Source: Thermoplasmatota archaeon
GTDB lineage: Archaea; Thermoplasmatota; E2; UBA202; JdFR-43
Length of the DNA stretch: 36,875 nt
Direction of reading: 5' to 3'
Assembly: GCA_029259015.1 (NCBI GenBank)
Contig: JAPDJQ010000023.1
Span: forward strand, 1-36,875
Below, piece by piece: positions 9,067 to 21,860 of the stretch (positions are counted from its first letter, which is position 1; every line of letters starts with the position of its first letter). Both the position numbers and the translations under genes were made by a program. The notes below the pieces were generated by a model that was not told the origin of the DNA, ran no database searches, and was given only the letters and a program-made list of their open reading frames with translations.

Positions 9067-9082
9067 ATAGGCTTTTGCCTAT
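9067..9082. terminator. Short perfect hairpin ATAGGC-TTTT-GCCTAT; possible terminator or regulatory stem
   Basis: 6-bp perfect inverted repeat with a 4-nt loop. Confidence 0.3.
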
Positions 9083-9269
9083 CATTTATTATGAATCTAC
9101 TATATAAATTTTCTGATTCAATTTTAGAACTATGGAAAAAATTTATTGGCAAAAGTTTTATTTTTGTTAATTTTCTGGGAAGAAATAGATATAGAGGTAA
9201 AATTTTACTCCATGTGTTATGATTATTCAGCAGGCGATATTATTTTAAATTTCTTATGATTAACTTCTT

Positions 9270-10307
9270 ATGAAAAAAATTGCTGCGCTGGCGATTGCAT
9301 TGATGGGCCTGATGATATTTTTGCCTTTAGTTGATGCAAGAGTGGATGCTAAGTTCGTGATAAGAGATGAATATGGAAATCAAATCTATTTTAGAACACC
9401 AGAAGGAAAAATAATATATGGAAATATTCTTGTTGGACAGAAAATAATTTTCGATGCCAGAGATTCAAATTCAATGTACCCCATTGACAGATATCACTGG
9501 GATTTTGATGGAGATGGAAATTGGGATAAAGTTACGAAAGGCCCTATTGTTTATTATACATATGAAAAACCAGGAGTATATAATGTTACGTTAATGGCAG
9601 TAGCAACAACTGCTCCACCACGTGGAGATGCAGATACAGTCACACACACAGTGGTCGTTGTTGGGGATGTTGTTCCTCCGGTGGCGCGTTTTTCGCTGTC
9701 TTTGTACAGTAAAAACGAGACTGCTGTAACTTACCTTTTTAATGCTAGCCAAAGCTATGACAAAGACGGATATATAAGATATTACATATGGGATTTTGAT
9801 GGAGATGGAAAATTCGAGGATACTGGAACAAATGAGCAAATTATGTGGACATATAAAGAAAATGGATATTATGTTGTAACTCTTCACGTTACTGATTACG
9901 ATAAACAGAGCAATAAAACAATTCGTGTGATAAAGGTGGCTGGACTCCCGAATGGCTCGCTAAATGAAATAGAAGGAAAAATAAAAATTAAAAATAAATG
10001 TGGAGGAACAATAAATGTTACCATAGTCCTGAACAATTATGAAAAGTACAACTTGACCATCGAAAAGGAGCAAGTGATAAATGTTTCTGTGAGCCCATCC
10101 CTCAATGAAATAGATGTATATTTTGAAGGAAAAGAAGCCACTTTTATTTTTAATGGAAGCAAAGATATTACAGTAGTTATAACACCTGAGAAGATTTATA
10201 CAGTGTTGTCAACAAATAGAACTCCAGGATTTGGCTTTATTTGTCTGATAACAGTCATGGCAATTTTGTTGCTGCGAAAGCTAAAAAATGAAAAGAAACG
10301 TGCATAA
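9270..10307 (+). CDS. Secreted/anchored PKD-domain protein
   Basis: Signal peptide MKKIAALAIALMGLMIFLPLVDA; two WDFDGDG...YNVTL PKD repeats; C-terminal TM followed by KKRA. Confidence 0.85.
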   Translation: MKKIAALAIALMGLMIFLPLVDARVDAKFVIRDEYGNQIYFRTPEGKIIYGNILVGQKIIFDARDSNSMYPIDRYHWDFDGDGNWDKVTKGPIVYYTYEKPGVYNVTLMAVATTAPPRGDADTVTHTVVVVGDVVPPVARFSLSLYSKNETAVTYLFNASQSYDKDGYIRYYIWDFDGDGKFEDTGTNEQIMWTYKENGYYVVTLHVTDYDKQSNKTIRVIKVAGLPNGSLNEIEGKIKIKNKCGGTINVTIVLNNYEKYNLTIEKEQVINVSVSPSLNEIDVYFEGKEATFIFNGSKDITVVITPEKIYTVLSTNRTPGFGFICLITVMAILLLRKLKNEKKRA

Positions 10308-12402
10308 TGTCTTCTCGCTAATACATCTTTGCACGGTTTTTTCCTTCTTCCTGCTTATTACTTCATCTGCTCCCTTTTGCTATGCATATTCTGATTTATC
10401 TGTTGAATGGGTTAAAGTAGATAAAGAAGTTGTAGGCGAGGGAGAGATTGTTGAAATAAAAGCAAAGGTAAAAAATTTGAATGTCGGCGTTAGTAGAGCA
10501 TTTGCAGTCTCCTTTTATTATGACGTTACCGATAGTGAACATTTAATTGGTAGGATATATTATGACTCCATTAATTACTATCGTATTCCTTCCATAAAAT
10601 GGGATACGAAAAATAAGGAAGGGAAGCATAAAATCATTGTTCATGTGAGCGATGATAACGAAGAAAATAATTATGGCTATTGCGACATAACTATTCTACC
10701 AACGAGAACTAAGGCGAAACTACTTCTCGAGGAAATATACTATCATGCCAGACCACACCGAAATAATGAATATCTTTGCATAATGAATGCTGGAGATAAA
10801 AGCGTGGATTTAAATGGTTGGTATGTAACAACGCAGCCGTGGAAGCGGGCGGACAAGCAGAATAAAATCATCTTCCCTAATATAATTTTGAAGCCAGGAG
10901 AAAAATTATATGTGACACAAAATGCAACTGCTTTTGAATTTGAGACAGGATTCTGGCCAGACTATGAATATTATAATTGTTCCTCCATCCCCGATCTGAA
11001 AAGGGAAGGAAGATTTATTATGGCAAACGATGGAGGTGTAATATGTTTGAAAGACGCGTATAATCATACTATTGATGTTGTTGTTTATGGAAATGCATAT
11101 TTCAATGAAGGATGGACAGGAAATGCCATCAAAAAAGTGGAAAAAGGAGTTGTTTTGAAAAGAAATGGATGCATCGATACAAATACAAGTGAGGACTGGG
11201 AATACAACAGAACATTCATCATAGGTCAGTCTGATTTCGGGGTATGGCATGGAAAAGCCAGTAAAGCAATTGCTTTTTGCTCTCCAGATTGTTCATATAA
11301 AATTATATCTGAAGAAATAGAAAGTGCGGATGAACTTCTCATAAATTTATATACATTCACTAATCCATTTCTTGCGGAAATTCTGAATGAAAGCAATGCA
11401 ACAGTAAAATTATTATTGGACGGAAATGTGATTGGTGGCATTCCCATGGAGGAAAGATGGATTGCATATATGCTGAGTAAAAAGCATGAGGTGAGATACA
11501 TGTTCGGCGATGAAGAAAATGACATCTATAAAAGATACAGATACAATCATGCAAAATATGTTGTGTATGGCAACAGATGCATCATAGAATCAGCGAACTG
11601 GGGTAAGAGTGGCATTCCAGTGAATCCAAGCTATGGGAACAGGGAGTGGGGTATCGTTATTGAAAGCGAAGACATGGCTTCCTTCTTAAAAAATGTTTTT
11701 GAATATGACTGGAATCCAGATTTTCAGGACAGCATTGAATTCAATGAAAGCAGTTTTACACATGGCAAGCCTCCCTCCGATTTTTCTATCAGCTATTATA
11801 TTCCTCATGGAGATTATACTCCAGCATTTCCTCCTTTTCATCTAAATAATTCATTCAATGTAACCATTATTCTCTCGCCAGATAATGCGGAGGAGGAAAT
11901 TAAAAAATTAATTGATGGGGCAAAAGAAGAAATCCTGATTGAGCAGGCATATATAGAGAAGGAATGGAGCAACGGAATCAATCCCTTCATTAAAAAAATA
12001 GTGGAGAAAAATGAGAGCGGCGTAGCTGTCAGGGTTATTCTCAATGATAATCCTGCTTACATATCTACTTCAGCAATGAATAAAGAAACAAGCGAGTTTT
12101 TAAGGGGTAAAGGCATAGAAATGAAGTTGCAGCGAAACATAAACATACATAACAAAGGAATGATTGTGGATGGATGTAAAGTTCTTATTTCATCAATTAA
12201 CTGGGGAGAGAATTCAGTTAGAAACAATAGAGAAATAGGAGTTATAATAGAAAATGAGGATATTGCCGCATATTTCGAGCAGATTTTCTGGTATGACTGG
12301 AATTATGAGGTTGGAGAAAAAGAGAATATGCCAGATGAAATTTTTCTGCTGCCATTATTTGCGGCAACCTTTTTAATAATTTATCTATACAGAAAGAGAT
12401 AA
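10288..12402 (+). CDS. Secreted, membrane-anchored protein: CARDB-like domain, lamin-tail domain (LTD)-like region, two phospholipase D-like domains, C-terminal TM
   Basis: Signal-like N-terminus; VDLNGWYV...LKPGEKLYVT (LTD-like); HAKYVVYGN...SANWG and HNKGMIVDG...SSINWG (PLD HxK motifs); TM then YRKR. Confidence 0.85.
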   Translation: MKRNVHNVFSLIHLCTVFSFFLLITSSAPFCYAYSDLSVEWVKVDKEVVGEGEIVEIKAKVKNLNVGVSRAFAVSFYYDVTDSEHLIGRIYYDSINYYRIPSIKWDTKNKEGKHKIIVHVSDDNEENNYGYCDITILPTRTKAKLLLEEIYYHARPHRNNEYLCIMNAGDKSVDLNGWYVTTQPWKRADKQNKIIFPNIILKPGEKLYVTQNATAFEFETGFWPDYEYYNCSSIPDLKREGRFIMANDGGVICLKDAYNHTIDVVVYGNAYFNEGWTGNAIKKVEKGVVLKRNGCIDTNTSEDWEYNRTFIIGQSDFGVWHGKASKAIAFCSPDCSYKIISEEIESADELLINLYTFTNPFLAEILNESNATVKLLLDGNVIGGIPMEERWIAYMLSKKHEVRYMFGDEENDIYKRYRYNHAKYVVYGNRCIIESANWGKSGIPVNPSYGNREWGIVIESEDMASFLKNVFEYDWNPDFQDSIEFNESSFTHGKPPSDFSISYYIPHGDYTPAFPPFHLNNSFNVTIILSPDNAEEEIKKLIDGAKEEILIEQAYIEKEWSNGINPFIKKIVEKNESGVAVRVILNDNPAYISTSAMNKETSEFLRGKGIEMKLQRNINIHNKGMIVDGCKVLISSINWGENSVRNNREIGVIIENEDIAAYFEQIFWYDWNYEVGEKENMPDEIFLLPLFAATFLIIYLYRKR

Positions 12403-12403
12403 A

Positions 12404-13252
12404 ATGGAAATGATATCCTGGCTGATAATTGCTGTAGTAATCTTTACTTTGGCATATTCATTCATAAAAAAATTTCCTGTTTCACAGGCAATTGTTATTG
12501 CTAACTTTATCATCTTTATTATAACCTTATATCGTTTCCCCTTGGAAGATCTTGCATTTCGTCCATCATATTTATTCAGCTATAAAATATACACCCTATT
12601 TACTTCCATGTTTTTGCATGGGGATTTCTACCACATTTTTTTCAACATGATAGGTATAATATTCATTGGTTTTCCTCTGGAGAATGAAATAGGTGCAAAG
12701 AAATTTGTATTAATTTATTTCATATCTGGTATTTTTGCTGCCATCATTTACTCCATAATAGAAGGTGGAAATAATTATCTAATAGGGGCTTCAGGTGCGA
12801 TTTTTGGTATACTTGGATGTTTTGCTGCGGCCTATCCATTCAAGAAAATTGCTATACCATTATTCATGCCAATCATTCTGTTTTTGAGGTTGCCTGTCAT
12901 TGTTGTTGCTTTGCTTTATGCAAGCATAGAGACATTGTATACATTTGCTGGTGTAACAGATGGTATAGCCCACTCTGCTCATGTCGGTGGTTTCATTGCT
13001 GGCGTTTTTCTTTCTCCTTTAATTAAAATGAAATTTGTTGAGAAAAAGGAAATTAGCTTGGACGATTTTGAGCCATTTATAACAAATGAGAGACAGCGCG
13101 TAATATTTGAAAAGGCAAAGCAAGCAGATGAGCCTGAGCTGCGAGATGCATGGCTCTCTTATCTGGCCAAAGATTTGAAGTGTCCGAAATGTGGTGGCAG
13201 CATAGAAATAAAAGATGGAATAAGATGCAGGAAATGCGGCTACAAGAAATGA
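12404..13252 (+). CDS. Rhomboid-family intramembrane serine protease with C-terminal zinc ribbon
   Basis: HGDFYHIFFNMIG, LIGASGAIFGILG (catalytic Ser), HSAHVGGFIAG (catalytic His); C-terminal CPKCGGSIEIKDGIRCRKCGYK. Confidence 0.92.
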   Translation: MEMISWLIIAVVIFTLAYSFIKKFPVSQAIVIANFIIFIITLYRFPLEDLAFRPSYLFSYKIYTLFTSMFLHGDFYHIFFNMIGIIFIGFPLENEIGAKKFVLIYFISGIFAAIIYSIIEGGNNYLIGASGAIFGILGCFAAAYPFKKIAIPLFMPIILFLRLPVIVVALLYASIETLYTFAGVTDGIAHSAHVGGFIAGVFLSPLIKMKFVEKKEISLDDFEPFITNERQRVIFEKAKQADEPELRDAWLSYLAKDLKCPKCGGSIEIKDGIRCRKCGYKK

Positions 13253-14064
13253 ACCATGACATATGCCAAGATTGCCCCACCATTCAAATATGGCAGTCCT
13301 GGCTGAGGCCCTTTAGCTATTAAAAACATTAAAAGCATATAACCAATTAAAGCTCCAGCTAATGTGGCGGCGAATCCAAGCAACCCCTTTTCCAGATATG
13401 CTGCAGCAATTAATATGCCAGGTATAATCAAGTCGCCGAGTCCCATATAGACAGCATCTCTTTCCTTTCCAAATTTACTCTTTAAATACGAGAAAGAGGC
13501 TTTTTTGGGGACAATCATTAGCAATGGCAGATTGGAAGAGGTTATTGTTTCTGCAAGTTTTACCATGTGTCTCGTTTTGTATACAGATAGAGCATCATAT
13601 ATGGCTAGAGCAATGAGGAGCAGGAGAATATATTCTATTGAAAGAGAGATTGCAAAAATGGCTGCTATTCCACCAGCGAGAAAAACACCAAAAAAATCTA
13701 TTACATACCATTCCGGATGCTTTATGAATAGAACCAACATTGCTATTGAAATTATTAATGCCAGGAAAAAGGAGAAGGAAGCGGAAACAAAATAAAAGAA
13801 TGCCTGAAATATGGATAGAGAGGCCATAAAGAAGAAAAATAAGATGACATATTTCACCATCTCTTCCTTGTATTTTGCCATTATTAAAATAAAGAGAGTG
13901 AATACAAGCAGAACAGCAAATAGCTGGATTATATTCATCGGGTCAGATGGATTTTCAAATGCTTCAAATCCTGCTTCCTTAAAGGGCTTTGCTACAAACA
14001 CTGCTATTAACTGGCTTATGATAAATAGAAAAGCCATTCCGATGGGGGCAATAAATTTCCTCAT
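13240..14064 (-). CDS. Presenilin-like GxGD intramembrane aspartyl protease (PSH)
   Basis: AIYDALSVYKT (YD motif), YMGLGDLIIPG (GxGD), QPGLPYLNGG (PAL-like) in a polytopic membrane protein. Confidence 0.88.
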   Translation of the reverse strand: MRKFIAPIGMAFLFIISQLIAVFVAKPFKEAGFEAFENPSDPMNIIQLFAVLLVFTLFILIMAKYKEEMVKYVILFFFFMASLSIFQAFFYFVSASFSFFLALIISIAMLVLFIKHPEWYVIDFFGVFLAGGIAAIFAISLSIEYILLLLIALAIYDALSVYKTRHMVKLAETITSSNLPLLMIVPKKASFSYLKSKFGKERDAVYMGLGDLIIPGILIAAAYLEKGLLGFAATLAGALIGYMLLMFLIAKGPQPGLPYLNGGAILAYVMVHFL

Positions 14065-15035
14065 GCTTTTCCCATTATTTCTTTATATCTTTTCTCTATT
14101 TCTTTCTTCAAATCATCTGCTATATAATTGCGTGTAAATGCATCTGCTTTTGCTGCTATTGCAATTTTTGTTGCAAGCAGTCGCGCAATCTTACCTCTTT
14201 TATTCCTCGGAGCCCTATTTATCATTTCATGCTGGAAAATTACACCATGTTTAGTGGGTAGAGAACCATCTTTTATATGCCTGAATAAAGCTTTTTCTGC
14301 TCCTAGCAGCTGAATAGTTCCCGCCGGCAATGTTGCAAGCTTTTCTATGCCTCCGGCATGGGCAATTAGGCGGGCGGCTATACCTCGACCAATAATTTTG
14401 CTTACGTTTGGTGCCATTTCTTCCATAACTTTCTTTATGTAGCCTTCAAGCTCCTGCCTTACTTTATAGATTGAAGAAAGTAAATTTGCAAGATTCTTCA
14501 GATTTTTTTCCTCTGCTTTGTCCAGTGCTCCTTCTCCTATTCTTATATTCGAAAGTTTTTCAGCAAGCTCTTTGCCATCCTCTATTTCATCGAAAGAAAA
14601 GTAGCTGTACCAGTCACGAAGCCTTTCAAGTAGTATGTTTGTTATTTTTATTAAGTCATCGAGAGCATTAACTGCTTCAGAAATTCGCTTTGTCCTTTCT
14701 TTCTGCTCTTCTTCTATTTTCCTCATTGCAACCTTGATGCATGCATTTAAAAGCATGTCTTTATCATAGCCAAAATCCGCTGCCCTCACTTCTAATCTTT
14801 TTACCTTGCCGAGTTTACCTATTTTACACAGTCTTTTTTCATCCACAATAGGCTCATATTTCTCAAATTCTTTTTCTTCATCTAAAACCTCTCCCTTCAA
14901 AATTTTGTAAAGCCTCTCTGCTATTTCATCAGCATTTTTTGGGAAGAGCTTTTTTTCAATTACTTCATCATCATAAAGGAAGGTTCCAAACCACTTTGTT
15001 TTCAAATATGGCATTAATTTAAATATAGAATGCAT
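14061..15035 (-). CDS. Nop5/Nop56-58 C/D-box RNP core protein (true start may be 15014)
   Basis: GRGIAARLIAHAGGIEKLATLPAGTIQLLGAEKALFRHIK...HGVIFQHEMINRAPRNKRGKIARLLATKIAIAAKADAF (Nop domain). Confidence 0.93.
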   Translation of the reverse strand: MHSIFKLMPYLKTKWFGTFLYDDEVIEKKLFPKNADEIAERLYKILKGEVLDEEKEFEKYEPIVDEKRLCKIGKLGKVKRLEVRAADFGYDKDMLLNACIKVAMRKIEEEQKERTKRISEAVNALDDLIKITNILLERLRDWYSYFSFDEIEDGKELAEKLSNIRIGEGALDKAEEKNLKNLANLLSSIYKVRQELEGYIKKVMEEMAPNVSKIIGRGIAARLIAHAGGIEKLATLPAGTIQLLGAEKALFRHIKDGSLPTKHGVIFQHEMINRAPRNKRGKIARLLATKIAIAAKADAFTRNYIADDLKKEIEKRYKEIMGKA

Positions 15036-15043
15036 TTAAAAAT

Positions 15044-15919
15044 ATGCTTGAAGTTGAAGTTGCTGGAATAAAAATGAAAAACCCTTTGATGCTTGCATCA
15101 GGCATTCTGGATTTAACCAAGGAAAGCATGGAGAAGTTTGGCGATGCTGGAGCTGTTGTAACAAAATCTGTTGGAATGGAAGAAAGAAAGGGATATAAAA
15201 ATCCTGTTTTCTGCGAGGTAGAATGCGGAATTTTAAATGCAATTGGACTTGCAAATCCCGGAATAGATGAATATCTGAAAGAAATAAATGGAATAAAAGT
15301 GGAAAATTTAATTGGAAGTATTTTTGGAAAAGATGAAAATGAATTCAGTCATCTTGCTAGAAAATTCACTCCTTATGTAAAAGCTATAGAAATGAACATG
15401 AGCTGTCCCCATGCAAAGAAAGTAGGGGCAGAATATCCAACAGAAGAAATAAAAGGAGCTGTTGAATCTGCCAAAAAAGCGAGGAAACCAGTATTTGTAA
15501 AACTTGGCATGGAAAATATTCTGGAAAGGGCAGAGAATGCTATAGAAGGAGGGGCTGATGCAATTGTCGCGATAAATAGCGTAAAGGCAATGGCAATAAA
15601 TGTAGATGTGGCAATGCCAGTACTGGGCAATAAAGTTGGCGGATATTCAGGCAGGGCAATAAAGCCTATAGGAGTAAGATGTGTTTATGAACTTGCCAGC
15701 AACTTTGATTTGCCGATTATTGGCGTAGGAGGCATATCAAAGGCAGAAGATGTTATAGAATATATGATGGCTGGAGCAAAGGCAGTACAAATTGGCACCG
15801 CCATATATTATGAAGGCGAAAAAATATTTGGCAAAATATGTCGTGATTTGGAAATTTGGCTTGACAAGCATGGATATACAAACATAAATGATGTTGTTGG
15901 CATGGCATTAAAAAAGTGA
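15044..15919 (+). CDS. pyrD: Dihydroorotate dehydrogenase catalytic subunit
   Basis: KNPLMLASGI, NAIGLANPG, NMSCPHAKKVGAEY, GGYSGRAIKPIGVRCVYEL, IIGVGGISKAEDVIEYMMAGAKAVQIGTA. Confidence 0.93.
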   Translation: MLEVEVAGIKMKNPLMLASGILDLTKESMEKFGDAGAVVTKSVGMEERKGYKNPVFCEVECGILNAIGLANPGIDEYLKEINGIKVENLIGSIFGKDENEFSHLARKFTPYVKAIEMNMSCPHAKKVGAEYPTEEIKGAVESAKKARKPVFVKLGMENILERAENAIEGGADAIVAINSVKAMAINVDVAMPVLGNKVGGYSGRAIKPIGVRCVYELASNFDLPIIGVGGISKAEDVIEYMMAGAKAVQIGTAIYYEGEKIFGKICRDLEIWLDKHGYTNINDVVGMALKK

Positions 15920-16021
15920 AAAACTTAAAACAAAACATTACGCCCTCCTATTTCATTCGTTAATCTTATCGTTCATCCACTATCCACCAAATTTTTAAAT
16001 ATCCAAATAAAAATAATACCA

Positions 16022-17053
16022 ATGGAAAAATGCGATGTTGCAATAGTAGGGGGAGGAATCGCCGGCTTAAGTGTTGCTAAATTTTTGGCAGAGAAAGGTA
16101 TACCTTTTATATTGCTGGAGGAGCATAACGATTTTTTTAAAAAGCCATGTGGCGAGGGGGTTATACAGAAAACAATGGGCTATGATTTTTATGAGCTATA
16201 TGGAAGCAAAAAAGGTGTTGAGAAGGAAATATGGGAAACAGTTATCTATACATCTTATGGAAAAATCTCTGTTGAAATGCCTATTGTAATGACAGATAAA
16301 AGAGATGTTGAGGCTGAGCTGGCGAGGCAGGCAAAAAAGGGCGGAGAAATAAGAATGGGGGAAAAGGTTGAAGATATAAAAGAGGGTATTTTGCTTCCGC
16401 AGCAGGTAAAGCCAAAAATAGTTATTGGAGCAGATGGAGTTTTTTCCACTGTAAGAAAATATGCTGGAATAAAAAAGCCAAAATGTGGGATGGCGGTGGA
16501 GGCATACAGCAAAGAAGTCGATCTGGACAATGAAAAATGCCATGTTATAATGAGGAAGGATGTTGTGAAATATGGCTATGCTTGGTATTTTCCAAAAAAG
16601 GATAAATGGAATATTGGTGTTGGCAGCTCAAAAAAGAAATATTTTAAAGAGAGTTTTGAAAAATTTAAGGAAAAGAATCCTGGAAGGGAATGGAGGGGAG
16701 CTTTCGTTCCCTTAGATAAACCTCTTAAATCATATGGTAAAAACGCTATTTTAATAGGGGATGCAGCAGCTCATGTTCTTGCTACTCTTGGGGCAGGGAT
16801 AACGACATCGATGATTGTGGCAAACATAGCTGCAGAACATATAGAAAAATGGGCAAAAAATGATTACAGAAATATAGAAGCAGCATTATTTGAAAAAGAA
16901 TGGAGAAAAACCCTGGGGAAATACCTTAAATATTCTTATTATGTTAAAACGTTCTTTTTTGATGTTGTGAAAAGTGAATATCTCCGTTATAAACTACTTG
17001 CAAAAATGTGCAGAGATACAACAGACTATTATAGGAAGATAATGAGGAAATAA
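16022..17053 (+). CDS. Geranylgeranyl reductase family FAD-dependent oxidoreductase
   Basis: DVAIVGGGIAGLSVAKFLAEKG...KPCGEGV...VIGADGVFSTVRKYAG...ILIGDAAAHVLATLGAGI. Confidence 0.85.
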   Translation: MEKCDVAIVGGGIAGLSVAKFLAEKGIPFILLEEHNDFFKKPCGEGVIQKTMGYDFYELYGSKKGVEKEIWETVIYTSYGKISVEMPIVMTDKRDVEAELARQAKKGGEIRMGEKVEDIKEGILLPQQVKPKIVIGADGVFSTVRKYAGIKKPKCGMAVEAYSKEVDLDNEKCHVIMRKDVVKYGYAWYFPKKDKWNIGVGSSKKKYFKESFEKFKEKNPGREWRGAFVPLDKPLKSYGKNAILIGDAAAHVLATLGAGITTSMIVANIAAEHIEKWAKNDYRNIEAALFEKEWRKTLGKYLKYSYYVKTFFFDVVKSEYLRYKLLAKMCRDTTDYYRKIMRK

Positions 17054-17074
17054 GTAAAAAAAGAAGATCCGCAG

Positions 17075-17491
17075 TCACAATACTTTTATCTCTTCTATTC
17101 CGTGCTGCCTCTTTGCTATCTCCCTCAATATGTTGATATTTCTGCCTTCCTTACCTATCGCTTTTCCTTTATCTCTTGCATTCACAACAACACTTACTCT
17201 ATTCTCTTCTTCATTTATAACAATCTTTTCTAGTTTGAACGGCTTGAAGAGATTTATTATGAATTGTTTTTTATCATCATCATATTCGACGAATCTCACT
17301 TCTTTTTTGAAAATGCCTTCCAGCTTCTTTATATTTCTAGCTTCTTTTCCTATTGCTTTCCCCAATTTTCCCTTGCCCACAATAAAAGTTATTCTGTTAT
17401 CTCTTTCAATACAATCTATAATTGGCGTTCCTATAAGTACTTCAGCTACGGCAATATAATGCATTTCCTGCTGCGTCAGCTTTATCTTCAT
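17075..17491 (-). CDS. nusA: NusA-like KH-domain transcription factor (archaeal NusA)
   Basis: Two KH-like segments VGKGKLGKAIGKEARNI and ARDKGKAIGKEGRNINIL; last gene of the rpo operon. Confidence 0.9.
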   Translation of the reverse strand: MKIKLTQQEMHYIAVAEVLIGTPIIDCIERDNRITFIVGKGKLGKAIGKEARNIKKLEGIFKKEVRFVEYDDDKKQFIINLFKPFKLEKIVINEEENRVSVVVNARDKGKAIGKEGRNINILREIAKRQHGIEEIKVL

Positions 17492-17492
17492 G

Positions 17493-21860
<4,368 letters not shown>

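Larger units (their letters stand above)
8991..9082 (+). ncRNA. Candidate structured RNA / attenuator-like GC island; strand and function not established
   Basis: GC-rich island in AT-rich intergenic DNA; stem GGGGCGAGGG(9003-9012)/CCCTCGCCCC(9049-9058); competing ATAGGGG/CCCCTAT, CCTATA/TATAGG and ATAGGC-TTTT-GCCTAT pairings; TATA-like TTTTAAAAATATTTA about 25 nt upstream. Confidence 0.4.

Noticed and set aside
9019-9222. 67-aa plus-strand ORF across the GC island
   Set aside because: GTG start inside the G-quadruplex/stem region, no conserved motif; the structured-DNA/RNA explanation fits better.
15920-16021. Possible ncRNA between pyrD and the reductase gene
   Set aside because: AT-rich with no stable stem; TTTTTAAATA looks like an ordinary promoter for the leaderless gene at 16022.
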